Shown: positions 44,248 to 54,037, counted from the stretch's first letter. The stretch is DNA of 64,000 bases from JAJPKK01 sp963844635 (GCA_963844635.1 CAWJPD010000005.1:62001-126000), one strand, 5' to 3'. The notes: generated by a model from the letters alone, not told the origin. Numbers and translations are program-made.

Positions 44248-46505
44248 TGCCCGTTCGCAGGCGTGTGAACGTCATTGGCCGCGGGCTGCGGCGGTTCCGC
44301 TGCAAATCGCAGCCGCATCCAGGCGCCGCGTTGGCCTGGGTTTCGCTCGGCGGCATCGTGCAACTCGATGCTGCCGCCATGTTCCTCGAGAATCCTGCCG
44401 ACAATGGCGAGGCCGAGACCGGTGCCCTTCTCGCGCGTGGTCACATACGGCTCGAGCAGCCGGCTGCGGTTTTCCTTCGGCAGGCCGATGCCGTTATCGA
44501 TCACGTCGATGACGACGTCGCCGCCGTCGCGGCGCGCCGAAACCACGATGCGGCCACGTCGCAACTCGGCGGCGGGCACCGCAGAGACCGCCTCGGCGGC
44601 ATTCTTGATGATGTTGGTGAGGCCTTGCGAGATGAGGCGGCGATCGAAGCGCGCCGGCATCGGATCCTGCTCGATATCGACCTCGATGTCGATCTCGGCA
44701 TTGCCGACGCGTTGCAGGAAAACGACCTGACGGACGGTATCGGCGACCTCCTCGGCTGCCATCACCGGCTTCGGCATGCGCGCGAAGCGGGAGAACTCGT
44801 CGACCATGCGCCTGATATCTTCGACCTGGCGGACGATGGTTGCCGTGCATTGTTCGAACACAGCAGCATCTTCAGTGATCGACTTGCCGTATTTGCGGCG
44901 CAGCCGCTCCGCCGAAAGCTGGATAGGGGTGAGCGGGTTCTTGATTTCATGGGCGATGCGGCGGGCGATGTCGGCCCACGCCGCGGTGCGCTGCGCGGCG
45001 ACCAGATCGGTCACGTCGTCAAGGGTAATGACATAGCCATGGTCGCGATTGACCGACTGCTCGCTCGTCACGCGGACCGACACGGTGCGATCGCGGCCGT
45101 TGCGGTGAATGGTGGTCTGCCCCTGCACGAGGCGCTGTCCGCCGGCGACGGCCGGTTCGATCATGTCTTGGAGTTCCGGCACGATCTCGGTGAGAGGCCG
45201 TTGCAGCGCCTCGCTTTCGGCAGCGCCGATCAGTTTTTCGGCCGATCGGTTCAGGATCGAGACACAACCCTTGGCATCGACGCCAATCACCCCGGCGCTC
45301 GCGCCCGCCAACACCGCCTCGGTAAAGCGGCGGCGACTGTCGACGAGGTCGCGCGCCCGCACGATGTCGTTGCGCTGCGAGCGCAGCTCCTGCGTCATCC
45401 GATTGAAAGTCTCGCCGAGTTGGGCAATGTCGCCTTCCGAACGGCGCACCGGCACCTGGACATGCAGGTTGCCGGTCGAGACGATGTTCGCCGCTCCGAT
45501 CAGCCGCCGGATCGGGGCGACCAGGCGGTTGGCGAAGGCAAAGCCGATCCACACCGAAGACAGCAGAATGGTCAGCGCGATGATCGTAAACATCAGCGCA
45601 AAGGCGATCTGCACGCCGACGCGCCGCGCTTCGAAATTCGCGTATTCGGCAATGCTGATTTCGGTCTGCTGGATTTGTGCGAGGACGCGCGGATCGATGA
45701 AGCGGGCCGCGAAGAGATAGGCATTGTCGTAGCCGCGCAACTTGACGAGCGTGCCGATCAGGTTGGTGTCCCGCAATAGGCCGACCACCGGTTCGGCCTC
45801 GCCGACCGCCGTGAGCCGGTCCGCTGGCGGCGGCGGCGGGTCCTTGAAATCGGGCGGCAACTGCACGTCCGCCTTCATGATCACCGCGCCGTCCGCGCCG
45901 AGCATCATCGCAGTCGGCATGTCGCGCAGTGAAGCCTGCGCCGTAAAGAACTGGCGAAATCGCTCAGGGTCCTGATCGAACAGCGGTTTTGCCCGCGCAA
46001 GGTCGATCGCCATGGCGTTGATGTCGGCTTTGATCGACTGCTCGTGTTCGTTGACATAAGCCTGCGACACAATCAGCGAATTCGAAATCACCGCCCGTGT
46101 GCGATCGGAGAAAAGCTGGTCAAAGCCGCGGTCGAGCGTAATGCTGGCGATAACCGGAACCAGTACTGCGGGCGCTGCCGCAATGACGGAAAACAGCCCG
46201 ACGATCTGGACATGAAGGCGCGCAGCGGCGCGGCGCCGTCGCCGGGCCTGGATGATGTTCCAGACCTCCCGCGCAATGATGACGATCAGCAGGAGCACCG
46301 CGACGGCATTCACGCCAAGCAGTGTGACGACCACGTAGTGGGTTGGGCTGACCGGCGTGAGATCGGCGAGAACGAGAAAAGTTGTCAGCGCCGAGCAGAG
46401 CGCGACCGCCACCGCGATCAAGCCGACCAAGCCGGTGGCAAAGCGCGCGGAGCCGTCCACCCTTTGCTCAGGCTCAATGACCGCCGCGTTTTCGACTGTT
46501 GTCAT
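44244..46505 (-). CDS. ntrY: Sensor histidine kinase NtrY
   Basis: The 753-residue protein has several N-terminal membrane helices (LVGLIAVAVALCSALTTFLV and others), a periplasmic part, and a further helix (IAFALMFTIIALTILLSSVW). A HAMP linker (NRLVAPIRRLIGAANIVSTG) and a PAS domain follow. The kinase has RRIAHEIKNPLTPIQL with the phosphorylated His, then NIIKNAAEA, DNGIGLP and GTGLGLAIV. It is intact and overlaps ntrX by four bases. NtrY signals extracytoplasmic nitrogen or oxygen status to NtrX. Confidence 0.95.
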   Translation of the reverse strand: MTTVENAAVIEPEQRVDGSARFATGLVGLIAVAVALCSALTTFLVLADLTPVSPTHYVVVTLLGVNAVAVLLLIVIIAREVWNIIQARRRRRAAARLHVQIVGLFSVIAAAPAVLVPVIASITLDRGFDQLFSDRTRAVISNSLIVSQAYVNEHEQSIKADINAMAIDLARAKPLFDQDPERFRQFFTAQASLRDMPTAMMLGADGAVIMKADVQLPPDFKDPPPPPADRLTAVGEAEPVVGLLRDTNLIGTLVKLRGYDNAYLFAARFIDPRVLAQIQQTEISIAEYANFEARRVGVQIAFALMFTIIALTILLSSVWIGFAFANRLVAPIRRLIGAANIVSTGNLHVQVPVRRSEGDIAQLGETFNRMTQELRSQRNDIVRARDLVDSRRRFTEAVLAGASAGVIGVDAKGCVSILNRSAEKLIGAAESEALQRPLTEIVPELQDMIEPAVAGGQRLVQGQTTIHRNGRDRTVSVRVTSEQSVNRDHGYVITLDDVTDLVAAQRTAAWADIARRIAHEIKNPLTPIQLSAERLRRKYGKSITEDAAVFEQCTATIVRQVEDIRRMVDEFSRFARMPKPVMAAEEVADTVRQVVFLQRVGNAEIDIEVDIEQDPMPARFDRRLISQGLTNIIKNAAEAVSAVPAAELRRGRIVVSARRDGGDVVIDVIDNGIGLPKENRSRLLEPYVTTREKGTGLGLAIVGRILEEHGGSIELHDAAERNPGQRGAWMRLRFAAEPPQPAANDVHTPANGQ

Positions 46506-46797
46506 CCGCCCCCCGGCCCGCGTGATCGGCTAGCAACTCACAAGCAAATCAATCGGTGATAGCGGGGTCCCCTCCCGCCAAGTGATGCAGAACTACGACA
46601 GTGTTGCTGGATTGAGACATTTCCGCGGCGACCTTAATTGTGTTCGCCGTGCGGCCGTCTCGGAATTCTCTATTCGCTTAAGGCTTTGGGCAGATCAAGC
46701 CGGCTCGCGAGATCCCGCCCGGGGCTGGAAAAATTAATCCCTTGACAAGGCCATGACAGAGCTGCCGCCCCGCGCAAAGGTCGCGGGGGTCTTCCGA
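46506..46797. other. Gap between ntrC and ntrY
   Basis: About 290 bases without a gene. It separates the ntrBC pair from ntrYX and may hold an ntrYX promoter, but no convincing site is visible. Confidence 0.4.
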
Positions 46798-48238
46798 TCA
46801 ACTGCTGGTACGGATGACCTGGATGTCCAGGTCACGAATCTTCTTGCGCAAAGTGTTGCGATTGACACCCAGCAGGTCGGCGGCGCGGATCTGGTTTCCG
46901 CGCGTTGCCGCAAGCGCTGCGGAGAGCAGCGGATATTCGATCTCCCGCAAGATGCGGTGATAGAGGCCGGGCGGCGGAAGGCCTTCGCCAAAGCCTCCGA
47001 AATACTTGGTAAGGTGTCGCTCGACCGCGGCGGCGAGGTTTTCATCGGTGCGGATCTCTTCGCCGAGGGACGATGGCTGCGACAGCTCATTGTCGATCAC
47101 CGCGGCGGTAATGATTTCCTGCGGGTAAAGCGCTGCGAGCCTGCGCGCGAGGTTTTCCAGTTCGCGGACATTGCCTGGCCAGCGGAAACGCTTAAGCCGC
47201 TCGATCGCGCTCTGCTCCATCTGCTTGGGCGGCAGTCCCTCCCGTTCGGCGACGACGAAGAAGTGCCGGATCAGGTCGGGAATATCCTCGACCCGCTCGC
47301 GCAAGGGCGGCAGGCGCAGCGGAACGACGTTCAGGCGAAAAAACAGGTCCTCCCGGAACAGCCCCTGCTGAATCAGTATCCGCAAGTCCTTGTTGGTGGC
47401 GGCGATGATGCGGACGTCGGTCTTGATCGGCGTGCGGCCGCCGACCGTGGTGTATTCGCCTTGTTGGAGCACCCGCAGCAGCCGGGTTTGCGCTTCCATC
47501 GGCATGTCGCCGATCTCGTCAAGGAACAGGGTGCCGCCTTCGGCCTGCTCGAAACGGCCGGGATTGCGGCTGTTGGCGCCGGTGAAAGCGCCCTTCTCGT
47601 GACCGAACAGCTCCGATTCGATGAGCTCGCGCGGTATCGCCGCCATGTTGATGGCAACGAAGGGTCCGTTGCGGCGCTTGCCGTAGTCGTGCAGCGCGCG
47701 CGCCACCAGTTCCTTGCCGGTCCCGGACTCGCCTGGCGATCATCACGGTGAGGTCGGTCTGCATGAGCCGCGCGAGCAGGCGGTAGATCTCCTGCATGGC
47801 GGGCGAGCGACCGACCAGTGGGATGTTGTCGATCTCGTCGACCTTGCCGAGCGCCGCGACCGGCCGTTCCTTCGGCTCCGCCAGCGCCCGCCCGACGATC
47901 GTCGTCAATTCCTTGAGGTCGAACGGCTTCGGCAGATATTCGTAGGCGCCGCGTTCGGAAGCGCGGATCGCCGTCATGAAGGTATTTTGCGCGCTCATGA
48001 CAATGATCGGCAGCTCCGGCCGTAGCTTCTTGATGCGCGGCAACAGATCGAAGGCGTTCTCGTCCGGCATCACCACGTCGGTGATAACGAGGTCGCCGTC
48101 GCCCTGACTGACCCACCGCCACAGCGTCGCGGCATTGCCGGTCGAACGCACTTCGTAACCGGCGCGCGACAGCGCCTGGTTCAATACGGTCCTGATCGCC
48201 GCGTCATCATCGGCGATCAATATGCTGCCAGCTGGCAT
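46798..48238 (-). CDS. ntrC: Nitrogen regulator NtrC, frameshifted in the Walker A motif
   Basis: From ATG 48238 (GAGGTGA upstream) the receiver domain reads ILIADDDAAIRTVLNQALSR, with DLVITDVVMPDENAFDLL and KPFDLKELTTIVGRAL. At 47731-47736 an extra base interrupts the Walker A motif; the next frame gives GESGTGKELVARALHD, then SELFGHEKGAFTGA (sigma-54 contact), FLDEIGDMPMEAQ and the C-terminal Fis helix ADLLGVNRNTLRKKIRDLDI. Corrected, it is about 480 residues. It activates sigma-54 promoters of nitrogen genes after phosphorylation by NtrB. As written the ATPase would not be made. Confidence 0.88.
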
Positions 48239-48248
48239 TTGCGTCACC

Positions 48249-49382
48249 TCAGGTTTCGCCGCCCGGCTCGGCGTCGTCATTGTTGAATTTTGGCATCAGC
48301 ACTCGAAAAACGGTTCGCCGCGGCTGCGACTCGCATTCGATGATGCCGCCATGATCACCGATGATCTTCGCGGCGAGAGCGAGCCCAAGCCCCGTCCCCG
48401 TCGGCTTGGTGGTCATGAAAGGATCGAACAAATGCGGCTTCAATTCCTCATCGACCCCAGGCCCGTTGTCCCGGATGGAGAATTCGAGCGGCAAGGAAAC
48501 CTTGGCTTTGCTGCCGGGCAGCGACAGCCGCACGCCCGGGCGGAACGCCGTGGAAAACTGGATCTCGCCGTCGGCCGCGTTCTCGCCGATCGCCTCGGCG
48601 GCGTTCTTGACCAGGTTCAGAAACACCTGGACCAGCTGATCGCGGTTGGCGAGCACGCGCGGCAGCGACGGATCGTATTCCTCGACGAACTTGATGTGAC
48701 GCGCGAAGCCGGACTGGGCGAGGCGGCGTACGTGATCGAGAATCGCATGAATGTTGACTGGCTCGCGACCGATCGGCCGCTCGTCGCCGAACACCTCCAT
48801 GCGATCGACCAGTTTGACGATGCGATCGGCCTCTTCGCAGATCAGGCGGGTGAGTACGCGATCTTCGTCGTTGGCCGACTGCTCGAGCAACTGCGCGGCA
48901 CCGCGGATGCCCGACAGCGGGTTCTTGATCTCATGAGCAAGCATCGCCGCAAGCGCAATCACGGAACGGGCAGCGCTGCGATGCGTGAGTTGCCGGTTCA
49001 TCTTATCGGCGATGGCGCGCTGCTGGAGCATCAACACCACCTCGCCAGGCCGCTCCGGCACCGGCGCGACATAGAGGTCGACCACCCGCTCCGACGGCGT
49101 GCGCGGCGTGCCGAGATCGACCTTGTATTCGCTCACAGCCCCGCCCCGCTGCAGCGCCTGCTCAATCAGCGAGAGGATCGGACTGCCGAACGGGACGAGA
49201 TCGCGCAGCGAATGCCGGCGCAACAATGCGACCGACATATCGAAAAAATCCTCCGCGGCGACATTGGCGTCCCGGATGCCGGTATCGGGGCCGATGACGA
49301 TGACCGCGAGTGGCAGGGCGTTGAGCACGGCTTCGGCGGATCCGGCCGTCAACTCCGATTTCCGGTGGGGCGCGGGACTCAT
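48249..49382 (-). CDS. ntrB: Nitrogen-sensing histidine kinase NtrB
   Basis: The 377-residue cytoplasmic kinase has an N-terminal PAS domain (VLNALPLAVIVIGPDTGIRD), the phospho-acceptor block MLAHEIKNPLSGIRGAAQLL, and the ATP site: NLVKNAAEAIGENAADGEIQ, then IRDNGPGVDEELKPHLFDPF and GTGLGLALAAKII. Its start overlaps the dusB stop by four bases. It phosphorylates or dephosphorylates NtrC under PII control. Confidence 0.95.
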   Translation of the reverse strand: MSPAPHRKSELTAGSAEAVLNALPLAVIVIGPDTGIRDANVAAEDFFDMSVALLRRHSLRDLVPFGSPILSLIEQALQRGGAVSEYKVDLGTPRTPSERVVDLYVAPVPERPGEVVLMLQQRAIADKMNRQLTHRSAARSVIALAAMLAHEIKNPLSGIRGAAQLLEQSANDEDRVLTRLICEEADRIVKLVDRMEVFGDERPIGREPVNIHAILDHVRRLAQSGFARHIKFVEEYDPSLPRVLANRDQLVQVFLNLVKNAAEAIGENAADGEIQFSTAFRPGVRLSLPGSKAKVSLPLEFSIRDNGPGVDEELKPHLFDPFMTTKPTGTGLGLALAAKIIGDHGGIIECESQPRRTVFRVLMPKFNNDDAEPGGET

Positions 49383-50419
49383 GCAGCCGCCTTTTCCTGA
49401 AGCGTGCAGAACGCCTCGGCAAGCCGGCGCTTGGTTTCGCGCGGCGTCGGCGCCGTCAACACGTCTGTGCGAACCAGTTTGAGCGTTTCGCTCGGCGTCC
49501 CCGAGGTGGCGGCCGCGGCGTCGAGAGCCCAGCCGAGATGCTTGCGGGCATGCCGGGCGCCGACACGCTCGCCGTGGAGCGCGAGCATCTCGTCATAAAG
49601 CAGAGCGATCATCTCGAATTGCGCTGGCAGTGGCGGGGGCGCTTCCGGCGCTCCGCCGGCGAGGCGACGCGCAATCTGACCCGGCAACCACGGGCGGCCG
49701 TTGGCTCCGCGACCGACCATCACGGCATCTGCCCCCGATTGGGCGAGCGCCGTGCGTGCATCATCCGCGGTCGCGATGTCACCGTTCACGACGACCGGGG
49801 TCGAAACGGCAGCCTTTACCGCGTGGACGGCGGTCCAGTCGGCGGCGCCGGTATAAAACTGGCACCGGGTTCGCCCATGAACCGTGATCAGCTTGACGCC
49901 TGCCGCTTCGGCCCGACGGGCGAGTTCGGGCGCATTGATCGACCGGTGATCCCAGCCCAGCCGCATCTTCAACGTCACGGGGGCGCTGACCGCTTCAACC
50001 GTGGCTTCGATCAATCGCACCGCATGATCGAGATCGCGCATCAGCGCGGAACCGGCTTCCCCGTTGGTGACGTGTCGTGCCGGACATCCCATGTTGATGT
50101 CGATGATGTCGGCCCCCTCACCTGCCGCGATCCGCGCGCCCTCCCCCATCCAGCGAGCCTCGCAGCCGGCGATCTGGACAACGTGCAGGCCTTCGCCGGG
50201 AGCTTCGATCCGCAACCGAACGTCGCGCCGGCCATTCGCGAGCGCCGCGCACGCAGCCATTTCCGAAAACACGAGGCCGGCGCCGAGGCGAGACGCCAGC
50301 CTGCGGAATGCCGCATCGGTCACACCAGACATGGGTGCCAGAAAAACGCGATTCGGCACCGTTGCCGATCCGATCGCGAGGCTTTCGCGTGCGAACAAGG
50401 GCGTAAAACCCGTCTTCAT
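49379..50419 (-). CDS. dusB: tRNA-dihydrouridine synthase DusB (NifR3)
   Basis: The 346-residue flavoenzyme has a TIM barrel with VFLAPMSGVTDAAFRRLASR, then INMGCPARHVTNGEAGSALM (catalytic Cys region), TLKMRLGWDH and ITVHGRTRCQFYTGAADW. VNGDIATADDA and GRGANGRPWLPG follow. It reduces uridines in the tRNA D-loop. Being first in the ntr operon is the classic nifR3-ntrBC arrangement. It ends overlapping ntrB. Confidence 0.95.
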   Translation of the reverse strand: MKTGFTPLFARESLAIGSATVPNRVFLAPMSGVTDAAFRRLASRLGAGLVFSEMAACAALANGRRDVRLRIEAPGEGLHVVQIAGCEARWMGEGARIAAGEGADIIDINMGCPARHVTNGEAGSALMRDLDHAVRLIEATVEAVSAPVTLKMRLGWDHRSINAPELARRAEAAGVKLITVHGRTRCQFYTGAADWTAVHAVKAAVSTPVVVNGDIATADDARTALAQSGADAVMVGRGANGRPWLPGQIARRLAGGAPEAPPPLPAQFEMIALLYDEMLALHGERVGARHARKHLGWALDAAAATSGTPSETLKLVRTDVLTAPTPRETKRRLAEAFCTLQEKAAA

Positions 50420-50747
50420 CCCCTTTGCCTATATTCTAGGCGATCAGACGATGTGCTTACAGTTTAGCCACGACGGCAGGACAAGGCAAGTGCTGCAATG
50501 CAATATGTCGGACCGCACCTTTGGATGGTTCCATGACGGCGGTGACGCGAGAGCGACACTATGCGGATGGGCGCCATTCTGCCGGCTTGACAACAAATGC
50601 GCTCCAACGCACCGGATATGTTCGAAAACACGCACCATATCAGGGCTGAAATATGCGCAGCGCATCACCGACGGTGCGCTCGATCTGAGCGGCGCGCGAA
50701 CAAGGGTACAGCCCTTCCCGCCTGCCTGGCGTGAGGAGTACGCGACA
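50420..50747. other. Region upstream of thiG without a recognised gene
   Basis: The 328 bases lie between divergent dusB and thiG and should hold both promoters. I looked for thiS and for the conserved CUGAGA and ACCUGAUC boxes of a TPP riboswitch and did not see them. Confidence 0.4.
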
Positions 50748-51518
50748 ATGAGCCTCGACCCCTTCCCGCTGGCAGGCGAGACTTTCGCCTCCCGTCTGTT
50801 GCTCGGGACTTCCGGTTATCCGAATCAGCGAATGCTGGTCGATGCCGCCGCCGCGAGCGGGTGCGAAATCGTCACCGTCTCGATTCGCCGTATTTCGCTG
50901 AAAGGACACGGCTTTGACACCGTGGGCCTGCTCTCGAATTACCGATTTCTGCCCAATACGGCAGGATGCGAAACGGCGCGCGACGCGATCCGGACCGCTG
51001 AACTTGCCCGTGAGGCGCTCGATACGCCGTGGCTCAAGCTGGAAGTGATCGGGGACCGCGAGACGCTTTACCCCGACGTGACCGAGCTCATCGAGGCGAC
51101 ACGTCACCTCGTCGATGACGGTTTTGTCGTGCTACCCTATTGCACCGACGATCCGGTGGTTTGCCAACGTCTTGCCGATGCCGGCGCAGCCGCGGTCATG
51201 CCGATGGGATCGCTGATCGGTTCAGGAATGGGCGTCGCCAACCCGGCCAACCTGGAACTGATCTGCCGCCGTGCCACCGTGCCGGTCATCGTCGATGCCG
51301 GTATTGGCACCGCCTCCGACGCGGTGATCGCAATGGAACTTGGCGCCGCGGCCGTTCTTCTCAACACCGCCGTTGCGAGGGCCAACGATCCGGTGCAGAT
51401 GGCGGCGGCGATGCGGCACGCAGTGCAAGCCGGGCGCCTTGCTTACCTCGCCGGCCGCATTCCGCGGCGCGGGCGCGCAGAGCCATCCAGTCCGCAGCTT
51501 GGCTTGGTCGGTTCATGA
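50748..51518 (+). CDS. thiG: Thiazole synthase ThiG
   Basis: I start at ATG 50748 (GAGGAG 10 bases before it), giving 256 residues; the much longer open frame runs over dusB and is not real. The TIM barrel has TFASRLLLGTSGYPNQ, then WLKLEVIGD with the Schiff-base lysine, VLPYCTDDPVVCQRLADAGA, MPMGSLIGSGMGV and VDAGIGTASDAVIAMELGAA. It forms the thiazole phosphate of thiamine. thiE follows with an ATGA overlap; thiC, thiS and thiO are not in the window. Confidence 0.93.
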   Translation: MSLDPFPLAGETFASRLLLGTSGYPNQRMLVDAAAASGCEIVTVSIRRISLKGHGFDTVGLLSNYRFLPNTAGCETARDAIRTAELAREALDTPWLKLEVIGDRETLYPDVTELIEATRHLVDDGFVVLPYCTDDPVVCQRLADAGAAAVMPMGSLIGSGMGVANPANLELICRRATVPVIVDAGIGTASDAVIAMELGAAAVLLNTAVARANDPVQMAAAMRHAVQAGRLAYLAGRIPRRGRAEPSSPQLGLVGS

Positions 51519-52135
51519 ATTGGCTGCCGGGGCGGCTGCTTGTCATCACCGACCGCCACCAGGCGCGACTTCCACTGGATGAGATCGCAGCTGCCATAGC
51601 TCGTGGTGGCGGGCGGTGGTTGCTGCTGCGCGACAAGGACTTGCCGATGGCAGAGCGCGCGGAGACCGCCGCGCGACTCGCTGGCATCGCGGCGCGACAG
51701 CATATGCACCTGTCGATCAGCGCCGACACGGCGCTGGCCGCGGAACTCGGCGCATCGGTCCATCTGCAAGCGGCAGCGGCGATCGGCCCGGCGCGGCAGC
51801 GCTGCGGACAACAGGCGCTCATCGGCATATCCGCGCACAACAGACAGGAAGTCGCGGCGGCCGCAGAAGGCGGCGCCGATTACGTGACGCTGAGTCCGAT
51901 TTTTCCAAGCCGTAGCAAGCCCGGCTATGGACCGGCGTTGGGCGCCTCGGCAGTTATCGCGGCGGCCACGCTTGGTATCCCGGTCTTCGCGCTCGGCGGA
52001 ATTGACGAACATACTGCGGCTGCCTGCATCGATGCCGGCGCAGCGGGGATTGCCGTCATGGGCGAGGTGATGCGCTCTGCCGATCCTGCGGCGACCGTCA
52101 GCCGACTCCTGGCGCGATGCAGGGTTGCAACATGA
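51515..52135 (+). CDS. thiE: Thiamine phosphate synthase ThiE
   Basis: The 206-residue protein has the family blocks LLVITDRHQAR, WLLLRDKDLPMAERAE, then GISAHNRQEVAAAAEGGADY and VTLSPIFPSRSKPGYGPALG. FALGGIDEHTAAACIDAGA and GIAVMGEV complete the barrel. It joins the thiazole and pyrimidine phosphates. It is coupled to thiG by a four-base overlap. The LRDKDL block is usually LR.K; alternative ThiE-like (TenI) proteins share this, so it could be a TenI-type enzyme. Confidence 0.85.
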   Translation: MNWLPGRLLVITDRHQARLPLDEIAAAIARGGGRWLLLRDKDLPMAERAETAARLAGIAARQHMHLSISADTALAAELGASVHLQAAAAIGPARQRCGQQALIGISAHNRQEVAAAAEGGADYVTLSPIFPSRSKPGYGPALGASAVIAAATLGIPVFALGGIDEHTAAACIDAGAAGIAVMGEVMRSADPAATVSRLLARCRVAT

Positions 52136-52233
52136 ACGCAAAATCTGGTCATCCACAGGCCAGGACTCTGTGGGTTGTCCTGAAAAAGTGCAGGAGATTC
52201 ACTGGGGAAGGTCTTAGCTGGGGGAAAAACCGG

Positions 52234-52974
52234 ATGTCGATGCGCACATTCTGTGGCGCGGTCCTGCTATGTTTTGCGGCGGCAACGGCTTCGCATGCCG
52301 CCGATCAGTCAGCCGTCATAACGCCCGGATCGACTTATTATCCAAACGTTTATCCGACAACCTACGATCCCGTCGCCGTGATGTGGACCGGGTTTTATTT
52401 TGGCGCGGATGCCGGCGGCGTCTTCGGCTCTGCGCACTGGACCGATCCCTTTTCGGGGGACACTGATTCGCTCAGCGGCAATTCGGTGTTCGGCGGCGGC
52501 CATGTCGGCGTGAATTTTCAGCACGATTGGCTGGTCCTTGGCGCCGAGGGCGATTTCGACTGGATGAGCCTGAACGGCAACACCGCCGACGCGCTCGGGT
52601 ATCAGCATTCCCTGGCGTCGCATTGGATGTCGACGTTTACTGGCCGGCTCGGCTTCGCCTACACGACGCTGTTGTTCTATTTGAAAGGCGGCATTGCCTT
52701 CATCAGCGAACGCGATCTGGTTCAGACACCGCGTGGCTTCGGATTGGGCACCGGCACTGAGACGCGGGACGGCTGGACGATCGGCGGCGGAGTGGAGTGG
52801 GCCTTTGACCCGCACTGGTCGGCGCGACTGGAATATGATTTCGTCTCGATCGTTGGCCCAGGCGAGCAGTTTGCCGCCACCGGCGGCACCATTTCGCCCT
52901 CGCTGTCTCCGGCTTACGGAAATGTCGATCTCACCATAAGCAAGCTGGAGGCCGGCGTCAGCTTCCGCTTCTGA
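52234..52974 (+). CDS. Outer-membrane beta-barrel protein
   Basis: The 246-residue protein has a signal peptide (TFCGAVLLCFAAATASHAAD) and a YFGADAGGVFGSAHW opening typical of Omp25/Omp31-like eight-stranded barrels in Rhizobiales. The middle has GGGHVGVNFQHDWLVLGAEG and GRLGFAYTTLLFYLKGGIA. It ends in LEAGVSFRF with a C-terminal phenylalanine, the barrel-assembly signal. The start is ATG 52234. Its role is structural or porin-like; no closer name is justified. Confidence 0.85.
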   Translation: MSMRTFCGAVLLCFAAATASHAADQSAVITPGSTYYPNVYPTTYDPVAVMWTGFYFGADAGGVFGSAHWTDPFSGDTDSLSGNSVFGGGHVGVNFQHDWLVLGAEGDFDWMSLNGNTADALGYQHSLASHWMSTFTGRLGFAYTTLLFYLKGGIAFISERDLVQTPRGFGLGTGTETRDGWTIGGGVEWAFDPHWSARLEYDFVSIVGPGEQFAATGGTISPSLSPAYGNVDLTISKLEAGVSFRF

Positions 52975-53063
52975 ACCGTACGAACCATTATTGTGTTTTC
53001 GCGTCGCGCTGACCCGGCCACGAACCGGGGACGCACCAAGTTGGGGGATGGTTGATTTGCCGC

Positions 53064-53663
53064 ATGAAACATCGCTTTACCACAAGCCTTTTGATCTTCG
53101 AGGCCGCGTTGTTCGCGGCTTACCTCGCAGCTCTCCCGCAGACGGCAGTCGCCCAGGACGTGCAAGGCATCGAGATCTGCACGCGTGAGAGCCGCCTCGA
53201 TCGGCGCACGGGCTGCCTGCAAAGCAACGTCGAGTACCTCCAGCGCGTGCTCGCCAAAAATGCACTCGCTGCCGAGCAGAAGCTCGCCGTTGCAGCTCAG
53301 GATATCACCGCCTTAAAGGACGAAGTTGCAGCGGCCAAGCGCGAAACGGCGGCGCTTGCAAGCCAGCTAAGCGAGCTGCAAACGCGCTTGGATCGATTGC
53401 AGAAAGCCATTCCGACCGGCCAGACCGGGACACTGCCGCCGGCGGCTCCGCCGGCCCGCACGGATTCTGAAGCCCGCAGGCAAGTGAACGGGGCAGCCTG
53501 GCCGGCGGGTCCTACCGACCCCGGAACGTCCAGAGCTGGTTTGGCGCGGCATCGGCACAGTTCCAACTTTGCACGAGTGCGCCGCGCTCGGTCGAACCAT
53601 AACGGACATCCAGGCAGAGGTCGTTCAGGCCGACAAGCTTGTCGAAATTGCCTTTCGATTTAA
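53064..53663 (+). CDS. Exported coiled-coil protein
   Basis: The signal peptide ends near PQTAVAQD; the mature part has ICTRESRLDRRTGCLQSNVE with two cysteines and a coiled coil (AAEQKLAVAAQDITALKDEV, then LASQLSELQTRLDRLQ). Similar small periplasmic proteins are common in Bradyrhizobium-like genomes and have no known role. The final 60 residues overlap the lectin gene on the other strand and look unlike protein. In the +1 frame the sequence would stop near 53488 after RILKPAGK, so the true end may lie there. Confidence 0.6.
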   Translation: MKHRFTTSLLIFEAALFAAYLAALPQTAVAQDVQGIEICTRESRLDRRTGCLQSNVEYLQRVLAKNALAAEQKLAVAAQDITALKDEVAAAKRETAALASQLSELQTRLDRLQKAIPTGQTGTLPPAAPPARTDSEARRQVNGAAWPAGPTDPGTSRAGLARHRHSSNFARVRRARSNHNGHPGRGRSGRQACRNCLSI

Positions 53664-54037
53664 TCTTCCAGGCTTGGCTGGGGCCGGCATGGCAAGCCCA
53701 CAGCTTGACGAGCTCGCCCGGCGCCCCATCGCCCGCATCCACACAGAAGCCAGCGATGGTGAGATGCATGCTGTCGCGGTCGTAGGCAAAATTTTGGGCC
53801 GGCGATCCGTCGCAATCCGCCATCTGCAACTGCTGATCGAGCGTCAAGTGTCGACCGGAGACCTCGACGCAATGGTCGCCGCCTTGAGGAGAGATTTTTA
53901 AGGCAGTCCGGGATTTCCGCTGCAAAGAGCGGCGTCGCGGCCAACGCCAGCAGGCACGCGGTCAACGTGGTTGAAACCCGGAAAGCTGAAATCGAGCCGT
54001 CATCTCTCGCGCGCGACACCGGACCCTCCTCCCTCAT
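53512..54037 (-). CDS. Ricin-type beta-trefoil lectin, frameshifted
   Basis: The first frame has a signal peptide (STTLTACLLALAATPLFAAE). Then a run of five T's at 53895-53899 shifts the frame and the lectin continues: GGDHCVEVSGRHLTLDQQLQ, then ADCDGSPAQNFAYDRDSMHL, KLWACHAGPSQAWKIKSK and RGALVQSWNCADAAPNQLWT. Three QxW-type repeats identify a ricin B-type carbohydrate-binding domain. One base corrected gives about 175 residues, exported. GTG at 54019 is an alternative start. The sugar bound is unknown. Confidence 0.75.

Noticed and set aside
42877..44268. 463-residue open frame opposite ntrX
   Set aside because: Antisense shadow of the response regulator; no ribosome-binding site and no recognisable domain.
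50420..50747. TPP riboswitch before thiG
   Set aside because: The conserved CUGAGA and ACCUGAUC-type boxes were not found by eye. A covariance search would be decisive.
50064..50747. Long N-terminal extension of thiG
   Set aside because: It overlaps dusB on the other strand, and a good ribosome-binding site lies before ATG 50748.
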